From Bondarzewia mesenterica (taxonomy: Eukaryota > Basidiomycota > Agaricomycetes > Russulales > Bondarzewiaceae): DNA of 64,000 bases. Numbering within the stretch: the stretch's first letter is position 1; every line of letters begins with the position of its first letter. The notes under the pieces are model-generated. The model worked only from the letters and a program-made list of their open reading frames with translations. It searched no databases and was not told where the DNA came from. A program made the position numbers and the translations under genes. Location: assembly GCA_004802705.1 (NCBI GenBank), contig SGPL01000035.1, positions 1-64,000 on the forward strand. Direction: 5' to 3'. This document shows, piece by piece, positions 51,624 to 61,722 of this stretch.

Positions 51624-53433
51624 GACACCCCGCTTCTTGTGGGGCTTTCTCTGGTCTGGAGGTCAAGAACCGGTTACACCATCTGCTTCAGCGACCGAGA
51701 CAGCGGCTCCACTTCCCTCCATTCCAGACCACTTCCTTCGTGATGAAACTTCTCAGCGCACCATCCGAGACAATCCTGACCTGTTCAAAATCGTAATGAC
51801 AGTTAATGTTGACCGTTTCGAGTACATGCTGCGTGATCACCCTAATTCGGCATTCATGCAGTCAATTGTCAGAGGCCTGCGCATAGGATTTTGGCCGTGC
51901 GCAGAAGGACCAGGCGAGGGCTATCCTGAATCATGGGATGAGTCCCGAGATTCATTCACGCCGGAAGGTTTGGCATTCATCAAAGAGCAATGCAAGCAGG
52001 AGGAGCGGCTAGGTCGGTTTTCAGCCCCATTTAAAGACCTGTTACCAGGGATGTATAGCATGCCCATTCATGCAGTACCCAAGCCGCACACTGATTCCTT
52101 CTGCATGGTTGTCGACCACTCTGCCGGCAACTATTCATTGAATTCTCTCATTGACCGTGATGCGGTCAGCATGCGTTTGGATAATGTCCAGGATCTTGCG
52201 TGCAATTTGCTGTCTTCTCGCTCAGAGGTTGGTAATGCACCTATATGGCTTTTTAAGTCAGACGTCTCGCAAGCATATCGTCGGCTCCCCATGCATCTGC
52301 TATGGCAGATTAAGCAGATTGTAACTGTGGATGGTGAGCGTCAGGTCGACCGGTGTAACAATTTTGGGGATCGTGCTGGAGGCTTCATATGGTGCTCCTT
52401 CTTTGGGCTTGTCCTTTGGATTGCAATCAACCTTCAAAGAATTCTAGAGCTACTAGCCTACGTGGATGACACCTTTGGTCATGATACACAGGCTACGCTT
52501 GTTTATTACAAGCCCTACGACGCTTATTATCCGGCAAAGCAAGCCCACCTTCTGGAGTTATGAGACTTTCTTGGCATCCCGCACGAGAAGAAAAAGCAGG
52601 AGTTTGGGCGAGTCCTTACAATAATTGGGTTTCAAGTTGATGCCGAGGCTATGACCATCTCCTTGGACCCGGATGCTTGACAAAAACTCATTGACGCAGT
52701 TCGCTCATTTGTGCATAATGCGCCTAAGTGGCGCCGCAAGCTTGTGGAGTGGCTCAGGGTCCTCGGCTATGCAAACTGGAGCCTTAATGTTGCTCCCTTG
52801 CTGCGACCAGCACTGCAATCAGCCTGGGAGAAAACTCGTGGTAAGAAACTTACCCATGCAGGTGTAGCCATTAATAAGGAGGTTACACGAGACCTCCTCT
52901 GGTTTGCTAAGATGTTTGAGCGCTCGGATGGCATCATCATTTTGCAGGCCCGCATTTGGAGCCCCGAGGATGCGGACTTAGTGTTGTACACCGACACTTC
53001 TTTGTCAGGGCTAGGCTTTTGGTGCCTGCTCCGGTGGGAAGGCTTTATGAGCCCCTTGCCTTCACCTCCTCAAGGCATGGAGACCATCTTCTGGTATGAA
53101 GCATTGACTGTGCTTTCTGCTCTCATTTATGCTACAACACTTGATCCTCCACCAACTACCCTGGCCATATTCACTGACAACCTGAACACTGTTCAGATTT
53201 TCAAATTCATGTCAGCTTATGGTGCTTACAACTTTATCCTTTTATCGGCAATCGAGCAATTAATTTCACATCACATCGACTTGCGAGTCCTGCATGTCGC
53301 TGGTGATGTCAATATTGTCGCTGATTCATTGTCTCGAGGCCTTATGATGACAGCACTCCGGTATGCTCCGGGGTTGCGTATCTCTCCCTTCATACCCCCA
53401 CGGGATTCGCTGGGGGCCACATGGGTATGTTAG
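51600..53433 (+). pseudogene. Reverse transcriptase / RNase H of the Ngaro-like element, two nonsense codons
   Basis: The frame overlaps the gag end and runs to the stop at 53431-53433. RT blocks: FKSDVSQAYRRLPM (catalytic Asp), GGFIWCSFFGLVLW and AYVDDTFG (YVDD). RNase H blocks: VLYTDTSLSGLGFW, AIFTDNLNTVQIF and DVNIVADSLSRG. TGA codons at 52561-52563 (within LLEL-stop-DFLGIPHEK, Trp expected) and 52678-52680 (before QKLIDAVRSFV, Arg likely) break it. Upstream, from 51660 to 52100, lies a conserved linker with PFKDLLPGMYSMPIHAVPKP. Copying of element RNA would be its role; it cannot be made intact. Confidence 0.85.
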
Positions 53434-54434
53434 AGGTTGACAGTACGTCGCGGCAACCAGCGAGGTTACTGTGGACGTACGAGTGCCTCGTTCGCGAGCG
53501 CGCTATTGCGCTTGGTTCTGATCTCGACAAATCTACCCGCGCTTCATACAATTCTCATCTACAATCCTATCTTACCTTTTGCAAGATGCATGCATTCCCA
53601 ATAGCTCCCTCTGAAGACACGCTTTCCTTCTACGTTGTCTACATGTGCCACCATATTCAGCCCGACTCGGTTGCAACTTATTTGTTGGGTATCTGCAATT
53701 GCTTACAGCCATTCTTCCCGCATATCTGGCAAATGCGCGCTGCCCCGCTTGTTTCTCGCACTCTCGCCGGCTGTGTCAAGCTTTACAAAACTCCCACCAA
53801 TCAAAAAAAACCACTATCGATCGAAGATCTATCCTATGCCACTTCCTTATGCACGAACCAGTTGCATGATGACAAACTTTTCTTCGCTCTGCTTCACTGC
53901 AGTTTCTTTGCATTACACAAACTTGGAGAACTAGTCGTGCCTGACCGTATCGCCCTCCGAGACTGGCGAAAGGTTATAAAATGCTCATCGGTGATGGCTT
54001 ACACATCTGGTTTCGGATATCATCTTCCATATCATAAAGGTGACCATTTCTTCGATGGCAATATGGTCATCATCCTCTCCCAAGATGAGGCCGACCCTCT
54101 CCCTATTTTCAATGCCTATCTCTCCTCCCGAGACTCTCTCTTTTGCCTGCATCCTGCACTATGGCTCACCTCTGCTGGCACCCCACCCACACGTGCGTGG
54201 TTCTTACGCCGCTTGCATACCATTTTCCCAACCAATATTACCGGGCACTCCCTGCGTGCGGGAGGTGCGACACATTTTGCAGCCGCCGGTTGGCCCGATG
54301 AATGCATACAAGCCCTTGGCCGCTGGACATCACAGGCATTCAAAACTTACATCCGGAAAAATCCTGTCATATTGCAAGCACTTGTTCACGGTCGGACAAT
54401 TGCTGAACGCGATGCTACACAACTCCCACAGTAA
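53421..54434 (+). CDS. Tyrosine recombinase of the Ngaro-like element
   Basis: Intact 337-codon frame. The N-terminal core-binding part has STRASYNSHLQSYLTFCKMH, typical of phage-integrase-like proteins. The catalytic part has HSLRAGGATHFAAAGW (HxxR), the LGRW position and a candidate nucleophile Tyr in FKTYIRKNP. The first catalytic Arg, expected in an LRxGEL context, appears as Lys in ALHKLGELV, so activity is doubtful. It would integrate a circular DNA form. It overlaps the RT frame end by 13 bp. The start is the first Met in frame; translation may need reinitiation. Confidence 0.85.
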   Translation: MGMLEVDSTSRQPARLLWTYECLVRERAIALGSDLDKSTRASYNSHLQSYLTFCKMHAFPIAPSEDTLSFYVVYMCHHIQPDSVATYLLGICNCLQPFFPHIWQMRAAPLVSRTLAGCVKLYKTPTNQKKPLSIEDLSYATSLCTNQLHDDKLFFALLHCSFFALHKLGELVVPDRIALRDWRKVIKCSSVMAYTSGFGYHLPYHKGDHFFDGNMVIILSQDEADPLPIFNAYLSSRDSLFCLHPALWLTSAGTPPTRAWFLRRLHTIFPTNITGHSLRAGGATHFAAAGWPDECIQALGRWTSQAFKTYIRKNPVILQALVHGRTIAERDATQLPQ

Positions 54435-54488
54435 CACTACCATCATGTCTTCACCACCATCCCTCCCCACCTCTACTTCAAAATATAC

Positions 54489-54678
54489 GGTTACGTGGTG
54501 GTCCCTGCATTTTCGTGGTTACGCGCTCGCTTGTCGCTGTGGTTGCTTATGGCTTGGTTTTGGGTTGTCTTCAGTTGGGGCAATACACGCGCTCATTTCG
54601 GAAGGCGCCTCTGGCATCGTATTTGGCTATTTATTTGTCAGTGCTAGCTGGGAACAGTAAGGTGCGAGGTCGATTAGT
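54489..54678 (+). repeat. B1 repeat of the Ngaro-like element
   Basis: Begins GTGGTCCCTGCATTTTCGTG and ends GGTGCGAGGTCGATTAG, directly before A2. Copied at B2, where the end GGTCGATTAG marks the right boundary of the element. Confidence 0.8.
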
Positions 54679-54680
54679 CA

Positions 54681-55026
54681 TGTTTAGACGTTCGTTTACA
54701 CTAGGGTAATCGACCGCACCTGTTTCCTACCCGGCGATGGCTCGCCCGCAGCTCAGGTGACTCAGCGAGTCTCCTAGGTGTTCCCTGGACGTGTTCGGGT
54801 GGAGTGCGGCGTGCACGACTGTGAGGACCGACGCGTTCAGGATGAGTGCGGCACGCACGAATGCGAGGACTGAGTGCGGAGCGCGGTTAGGGGCCGTGAT
54901 GGATTTGTCATGAATGGTCCCTGAGCGGGGTTTCGTTCCCACTCCGGCGAGGGAGATATTCGAGCGGATAGGAGTGCGCTACTCCTTAGCTCATGCTCTC
55001 ATCTCGCCAGGTAGATTGTTTTGCAA
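54681..55026 (+). repeat. A2 repeat of the Ngaro-like element
   Basis: Ungapped copy of A1, placed between B1 and B2 as expected for the split-repeat structure. Confidence 0.9.
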
Positions 55027-55119
55027 CCCACCTTTCCCGCCCATCAATTCTTTGCTACTCTTTTTAACCTTGTATTTGTATATCTGCTCGCACATGTATA
55101 TTACACACAAATGGTCTCT

Positions 55120-55448
55120 GTCGTGATGGTCCCTGCATTTTCGTGGTTACGCGCTCACTTGTCGCTGTCGTTGCTTATGGCTTGGTTTCGTGGTAGTCCC
55201 TGCGTTTTCGTGGTTACGCGCTCGCTTGTCGCTGTGATTGCTTATGGCTTGGTTTCGGGTTGTCTTCAGTTGGGGCAATACACGCGCTCGTTTCGGAAGG
55301 TGCCTCTGGTGTCGTACTTATAGCTTGGTTTCGGGTTGTCTTCAGTTGGGGCAATACACGCGCTCATTTCGGAAGGCGCCTCTGGTGTCGTATTTGGCTA
55401 TTTATTTGGCGGTGCTAGCTGGGAACAGTAAGGTGCGAGGTCGATTAG
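55120..55448 (+). repeat. B2 repeat with internal duplications
   Basis: Contains two copies of the block starting GTCCCTGC(A/G)TTTTCGTGG and two of the block starting GCTTGGTTTCGGGTTGTC, so it is longer than B1. It ends at the same GGTCGATTAG. The extra copies look like slippage or unequal exchange within the element. Confidence 0.75.
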
Positions 55449-55498
55449 CCGGATTTCACCTTCTTATTTGCTAGTTAAGCTGTCTAAGATACTATATA

Positions 55499-56152
55499 CA
55501 GTATAGGACCGTCAAACACAACGGGCAAATTTAACTCGTGACTCTAATATTTTCTGTCACACAAAACACATTCAAAATTTTATAGATGTGTGTACATTTA
55601 TCATTAGAATGCTGTAAAAAAAACGATGTAGTGAAGGGAGTGATACTACGAAAGATATTTGAGTAAGTATCGTAGCGGGAGTCATTGCAGCTGAACCACC
55701 AAACACAACGCTGTGCTTATGTAACAAGATGGTGAATAGAACGCAACCTATGATTGTGTCATTTTGCCCAAATCGAGCTGCTCAGCTTGATCCCTGTCAG
55801 AGTTGACTAGATTGTGATAGAAGCATTGCACGAAGCTGCTCACTAAAATTCAGAGGAATGCTTTTGACCTGTATGATACTGTGTATATATATAAAACTAG
55901 GATTTACAGCTTACTCTATATCTTAGACAGCTTTCTTTGCAAAACAAATTTCACATTAGTGTAAACATTGACAGTTTTTTGTATATTTCTCTTTTCAGAA
56001 CTTGATAGAATATTCTGATTTTTTGATATGATCAAGAACACGTAGGGATGTAAATTGTACAATTTTTAAAACAAGCATAGATGCAAGATATTGTGAGGTA
56101 GCCTGATGGTGTTGTGTTTGGTGGTGGTGTTGTGTTTGACGGTCCTACACTG
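55499..56152. mobile_element. TA-flanked MITE (Tc1/mariner-type ends)
   Basis: 654 bp with 24-bp terminal inverted repeats, CAGTATAGGACCGTCAAAC on the left and CAGTGTAGGACCGTCAAAC (complement) on the right, one mismatch. It is flanked by TA at 55497-55498 and 56153-56154. Subterminal copies of ACCACCAAACACAAC occur near each end. No transposase frame, AT-rich inside. The TA target and CAGT ends suggest mobilisation by a Tc1/mariner-like transposase elsewhere. Confidence 0.82.
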
Positions 56153-56184
56153 TATGTAAACCACCTCAAATTTTCAGAACCTTA

Positions 56185-56997
56185 GGCCCAGTTCAGGAAC
56201 CCTTTAGCGATGCGCCGGTTTGGCTTGCCCTCTGGTTTGCCCCGCCAAATCATTGATTTCCCACGTTACTGGCTTGTCTCACCGGTTTGATGTGTTCCGG
56301 AAGGCAAACCAGCAAGGCCGCCTGTTCGGCATATGCCTTGCCTTCGTGTGCGCTCTCAAATTGCAGTCGCGCTTGATTGTACTAGTCCCTCTGTTGCTCT
56401 AAAATTGTATCCTTGCTACGCTGGAAGTGTTCTTTCAGATGAGCCGTGCTCATACCAGTGACACAGAAATGCAGGAATATCCCAAGCTGCTCCTCAGACG
56501 AGACCCATTTATGATTTTGTAGATGACAGCGTGGATCTATCCTCGAGTTCATGCAGGAGCCGATGAAAAACATGTTTATGCATACCCATAGCAGTATGAA
56601 ACCTCCCAGGGTGACCCTCTAGCAGTTCTTCCATCCATTCCTGCCCTGAAAGCTTTGATGTGTTTTCTGTGAGACGCATCAACGATGGAGCTATCTGGAG
56701 TGCGACAGCCCCAACAGCAATAGCCACGAAAGCTAACAACCTTTGTCTGTTCTGCAATTGATGGTTAGCGTGACTCTTCTGCACCTTGCCTGACCGAGTA
56801 CGAGCCATGTTCAATGTGAAAGGAGTGTAGCGTGAGCTCTTTCACGCAAATTGAAGCGATACATACCGCAGCGAGGCCTCGGGCGGCAAGTTCCCACGGG
56901 TTTGCACGAGCTCCCACTTTGGGAAGGCTAGCGAAGTTTGACCAAACCAGAGGTCAAGCCAAACCGGCGCGTCGCCAAAGGGTTCCCGAACTGGGCC
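56185..56997. mobile_element. PIF/Harbinger-type transposon remnant
   Basis: 813 bp with long terminal inverted repeats: GGCCCAGTTCAGGAACCC at 56185 and, as complement at 56997, GGCCCAGTTCGGGAACCC; similarity continues through GCGCCGGTTTGGC. Flanked by TTA at 56182-56184 and 56998-57000, the target type of PIF/Harbinger elements. It contains the truncated transposase start given separately. The catalytic part is missing, so this copy is non-autonomous. Confidence 0.85.
56382..56808 (-). pseudogene. N-terminal fragment of PIF/Harbinger transposase
   Basis: Minus strand, in two frames: MARTRSGKVQ, SGQEWMEELLEGHPGRF, MHKHVFHRLLHELEDR, then after a frame change LQNHKWVSSEEQLGIFLHFC and FQRSKDTILEQQ. 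This is the N-terminal helix-turn-helix-like region of Harbinger transposases; the DDE domain is absent. Confidence 0.75.
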
Positions 56998-57000
56998 TTA

Positions 57001-58680
57001 GTTTCGAAAGTATGCCTGTGTGGGAGAGCGAGCGACAGGAGGCAAGAGGTAGGTCAATATGACGGCTGGTCCGTCAGACTACTCGACAGAGTCCACGAAA
57101 CGTCTCGCGGAGAGTGCATGCCACAACTAACAATTCCAGGCCTAAAACAGGAATCGTAACTTTCTGCGGTTTACCATCCAGATGTCTTCCTCCGATCCAT
57201 TTGCATCACCTATCTCAACTTTATCCATTGCACATCTCGATTCTCCCCGTAAATTTTCCAGCTCGCATCTTTGTTCGCCGAAGAAAATATATCACTACCC
57301 ACGGCTGGCGATCGCTCTTGCGCTCCTGTCGACCTCGATTTCATGATTTTGCCGTGCAGACTCGCCTCCGTATAGTTAGACAAAATTGTCGCCGGTGCGT
57401 AGTACGAACATGCACTGGCTGGAGATCTTCAGCTGATAGTATCTATTTCATTTAATCTCTCTTTCGTCCAATTCACTACCGAAGGCGACATCCGGCGGCC
57501 CCACCCATGGCTGACCACGTAGTGGATATAAAGCAGATCTCCCCTCATCCTCCAACCTCTCTGTCCACGGAACCACTCGCACTTTTTCTGGTTACTCTTT
57601 AACATTCTCTGGCCAGAAATATGCGAAAGATCCGGGTGTCTTGAACAGTAACGTGAGACACCGAGAATACCATTCTTTTCGTATCAAATCCTAATCGCTT
57701 ATTTCATCTTCATTGCAGTCAATTGCTGAAATGTAGGCGAAAGCCTGAGTATGGTTTTTTCATGATGTTGCCTCCATAGAGGTGTCTCGAAGAGTACTTG
57801 AGACGAAATTCTCGAGGAGCATGCGATAGCTGCCGTCGAGGCTAACATAGATCTGCGTGCGGTATCGCGATTCAAATTGAATTCATTCCGTCCTACACAC
57901 GCCAATAACTAGGTTTGACAATAACCTCGATATATGCGAGGCTCTCATCGCGTTTTGTTGAAGCACAGGTGCGCACGGCACCGGTCGTAAAGATCGCCAA
58001 CCCTATGGCTCATCTTTCTCATTACATAACTCCTGCAACTTTTCTTTCTTTTTCTGCATCATACTAGCCGCTGAGCTATAGTATCTCTCTCGAGGGATAC
58101 AACCGACAACTCTGTCTTACCTGCGTGTGCCCACAAATGCGCCTGAAAATGACGGCAGCGTGCACTCATGCGCTCTGACAGTGCTCTGACAGAGATTTAT
58201 CTCAGTCGCAAGGGATCTGGACCAGCCCTCAATCTTTCTCCGTTCACGACCGTTCTATGCGCACACCGGCGGCGTTTGCAGTATAGATCTATTAATAATT
58301 CTCCACACCTTCTCTCATACTTTGACGTTTCAAATACGATCAAGCTCAGGGTTTCACAGTCGACTCGTGACTGAGTATCGGTTTGTGCAGACGTTGGCGT
58401 CTTGAACCTTGTCAGGTTTACATACGAGAACTATTGACGATGTAGGTTTTGCATTTTCCTTATCTAAGTTATCTTTCATCCCCAGTGATAAGGGGCGGAC
58501 AGACTTGGAGAATGGATGGACATATCTTACATCGTTGCTCATGCGGCGAAGGTCTTGGGACCAAGCACCTCATGTACAGAACTTCGGCCGCGGCAGACAT
58601 CGGCGGATATGTATGGTTTTGGTCAATATAAGAACAGTTTCAAGGTGCGTTTATCCCCGTCCAAGTCTTACTCTATTTCT
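57001..58680. other. Intergenic stretch without a gene
   Basis: 1.7 kb between the Harbinger remnant and the amidase gene. Several short frames on both strands, none recognised. The frame open from 58516 leads into the amidase start but has no signal peptide before 58681. Confidence 0.5.
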
Positions 58681-61413
58681 ATGGCTTTGCGGACCACAGT
58701 CGTAGTGATCCTCCTATGCATTGTTTTGTCGTGCGCGTGGGCACCCGTTACAGTTTCGCGGACTCTGATTATTGGCGACAATGCCTTTTATCTTCCTGAC
58801 GAGCCTGTGTTCACCCTATCCGGGTTGGCGGCAGTAACGGGAGAGATCCTGCCCTTCACGGTCTTTGCTTCTAATGGCTCGGAATTTACTGGAACCGATT
58901 TATCCAAGAAGATCTCCAGCTGGAAAAGCTTAGACGATGTTTTTGATGACAATTTCTTGCAAGGTACGCCAACGTGAAATTTGATCGTTTGCCCGTCTGA
59001 CTCTCGGTTTCGTATAGCTGCCCTTTTCAAGGCCTCCCCCGGGCTAATTTCAGTTGAAATTACTACATCAGCCGTGGAGTTTCTCCAAACGAAAGGAACT
59101 CAAAGGTTGATGCTATCGGATAATGTAGTGCCAAAGACGCCGCTACATCAGTTCACGGTTATACATCTGGGCGCCATCAATGTATGACCTCGAAATACTT
59201 GAATAATGCGACTTTAGCCTGTTGATGCTATAATGAAACAGCTCCCTCCCGGTCCATATGTCGTAGCACCCGATGCTTTGGGAACACCTGCCGTCTACAA
59301 GCCATTGCGCCTCCATTTTGATGATTCCCAGGTCAGAATTTTGCCTTGACCGATTATGTGATTTGAAGTCTTCTCTCACCTGAACCACGTAGAGTTTTTT
59401 CAAGTCCGTGACAGCCCGATCTAATGGTTCATTTGCAGTGGTGTCCGCATCTCTCGATACTGATTCATCCCCTTACATCGGAGTCCCTTCCAGGATATAC
59501 GCTCTTGAGCAGGACAAGTCAGATTTTCCGCTGGCGGGTGTCAGGGTGAGCGTGAAAGATATCTACTTTTGTGAGTCGATAGTCATTGTTCATGCGTTCT
59601 GCTCACTCTCACTATATTACGGCAGTGAAGGGAATCCGCGCGAGTGCCGGCAACAGACATTTCTATGCACTGTATCCACCACGAAATGCGACCGGTCCTG
59701 CAGTGAGACGACTTATGAACGCCGGCGCAGACATAGTTGGAACTACTAAAACAGTGCAGTTCGCCAACGGAGATCGTGCCACAGCGGTCAGTCACGTTCT
59801 TATTTCCTGTTGCCTCAGGCAACTGACAATTTATAGGATTGGGTCGATTACCACGCGTCTTTCGTTCCACGCGGTGATGGCAATCGCGAGCCTTCAGGGT
59901 CCTCAACGGGAGCGGGTTCTGGTATCGCGTCATTGGACTTCATAGATGTAGCCATTGGTACTGGTGTGTCCATATGCTATTATCGATCTATATTGCTTAA
60001 TTCGAAGTTTTTTACCGACAGACACTGGAGGGAGTATTCGTGGTCCATCAGGTGTCAACGGTCTGTATGGCTTACGACCAAGCGTGGGTGCGATCAGCCT
60101 CGAGGAAGTTCTTCCTCTCAACGTGAGTATAGTTTCCGTGAGGGAAGGATGTTTGATCGCGGCTCATTCCATCAAAAGGACGTTCTGGACACCGGAGGTT
60201 TCGTTCGTACTCGGTATCCGTGCTTGCGCCAATCTAAATATTCATCATCAGAATGACACAGATTGCACGAGATCCCAAGCTCTTTTCTGCGTTCGGGAAA
60301 GCTTGGTACGAAGGATCATTCAAGTCTTTCCCGTCTTTCCCCAAAAAGATCCTGCTCTCGGACGATTTCCAGAGCGTTCACGGCGCAGCGGCTGCCGTGT
60401 ACTCAGGATTTTTTGACAAACTGCAGACCTTCCTCGGCGTGCAGGCGGCAAACTTCAGCATCTCTGCTCATTGGAATGCGACGTCCGAGACTGGAGTCCC
60501 CATCTCCCAGTGGTTAAATACGGTATCGTTGCCGTCACACTCTCACATTGAAGTGGTCACGCTGAGATGCAATGTTCAATCATAGACCTACCCGACCATG
60601 GTCGCATACCACCAGTGGACGGTCGTGGGAAAACAATTCTTCGCGGACTATGCAGCCGCCAATGGCGGGCGGAATCCTCATATTAATCCAGCAGTGCTGG
60701 CTCGTTGGAGGTAGAATGCGTTGTGGTGACGTTTTCTGATACTCACTAAGTTAACATCAGGTATGGAGAAGAACAAGGCGCTGAAGGTTACGCCATAGCA
60801 CTCGAGCAAAGATCGGCGTTCGAGAATTGGACCTTAAATAACTTCGTGAGTCGCTCTCACCAAACAAGCGCATTTTGTTAACTCGCGTGCAATTCTGCAG
60901 CTGCTCGAGGATTCCGAGACCTGTTCGGATAGTCTTTACTTCTATCCGTGAGTCTCAGCGAACGGTCAGGTTGTTTATACTGGATTGTACCGCTCATAGA
61001 GGTTGCCAGTCAAAATGCCGGATCGTACACCAGCAGAGAAATCTATTACCCTAGCGTGTGCGTGGAGACAAATTTGACTAAATTCTCTCCGTACGAGGAT
61101 TGATCGATGTTCTCCAGGGCTTCACCACCATTCGGCTTTAGCAGCGGTCGCATTGCTGTGCACGCTCGTTCACCCGACATGGTTATGCCCAGTACGTCTG
61201 CAATACGCGCACGACAGACGACATCGCCCTTACTTTGCATCAGTTGGCCAAGTTCCTTTCAACTCCACGATATCGGGCATTGTGGAGCAGCTCCCGGTGA
61301 CCGTCAGTATCGTCGCCAGACGGGGGTGTGACTTCATGTTGCTCGACTTGCTAGAGGCACTGGCAGATGCAGGCATTGTGCAGACCGTTAAGACTGGCAG
61401 AACTGCGTTCTGA
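58681..61413 (+). CDS. Secreted amidase-signature family enzyme
   Basis: Exons: 58681-58963, 59018-59181, 59242-59331, 59393-59570, 59626-59786, 59837-59963, 60022-60122, 60179-60213, 60252-60522, 60586-60710, 60761-60845, 60901-60947, 61010-61057, 61118-61191 and 61244-61413; 652 residues, frame closed. The N-terminus is a signal peptide ([17 protein letters not shown]). A fungal-type leader of ~170 residues precedes the amidase-signature core. The Ser-cisSer-Lys triad is visible: Lys234 in VRVSVKDIY, Ser314 in [10 protein letters not shown] and nucleophile Ser339 in [13 protein letters not shown]. The family hydrolyses amide bonds; the substrate cannot be told. The intron 60214-60251 is only 38 nt. 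The start at 58681 was chosen because it begins the signal peptide. Confidence 0.88.
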
Positions 61414-61722
61414 TGTCCCCGAACCAGCGCCCGAGGTCACAGGTGGTAACAATAACATGGCTATAAGCATCCAATCCTACTTCTTGTCATTTAACAATAC
61501 ACTTCGGAGGACCATGCTCCGTGCCATCGTACAACATAGCATGAACCCAGCGAGCTGAGCTACAGACAGCGCCATCCCATCAAGGGCAGGAAAATGAAAA
61601 AGGACAAGAAAAGAGATGGAATAAAAAGGATTAAAAGGATCGAATGTGGCAGATCAATGCCTATGCCTCGAGCACAAATCAATTGAACATCAGTTATCAA
61701 AAATATCAGGGGAGGCTGGAGC
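61414..61722. other. Convergent 3' region
   Basis: 309 bp between the amidase gene (plus) and the secreted Ser-rich gene (minus). AAGGA-rich around 61595-61640. No gene seen. Confidence 0.45.

Larger units (their letters stand above)
50002..55448 (+). mobile_element. Ngaro/DIRS-like tyrosine-recombinase retrotransposon, degenerate
   Basis: 5.45 kb element inserted in the right arm of the fold-back element. It has split direct repeats in the order A1 (50002-50347), coding region, B1 (about 54489-54678), A2 (54681-55026), B2 (about 55120-55448), the arrangement known for Ngaro and PAT elements. It encodes a gag-like protein, a reverse transcriptase with RNase H, and a tyrosine recombinase, and no DDE integrase. 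Five nonsense codons interrupt the gag and RT frames. B2 contains internal duplications of its own sequence. The ends share no long LTR. Confidence 0.88.
49463..55475. mobile_element. Fold-back (long inverted repeat) element with tRNA-like arms, split by a retroelement
   Basis: The left arm runs from 49463 (ACTAGCAAATAAGAAG) to about 49672. The right arm runs from about 49829 to 50001 and resumes at 55449-55475 after the inserted retroelement, ending in CTTATTTGCTAGT, the complement of the left end. Each arm holds a tRNA-like segment: TGGCTTAGTGG as A box and GGGTTCAAATCTC as B box in the right arm, complement in the left. The loop is about 155 bp. No transposase is encoded. Target duplication is not clear. 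Joining the right arm across the insertion restores the match to the left arm. Confidence 0.8.
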
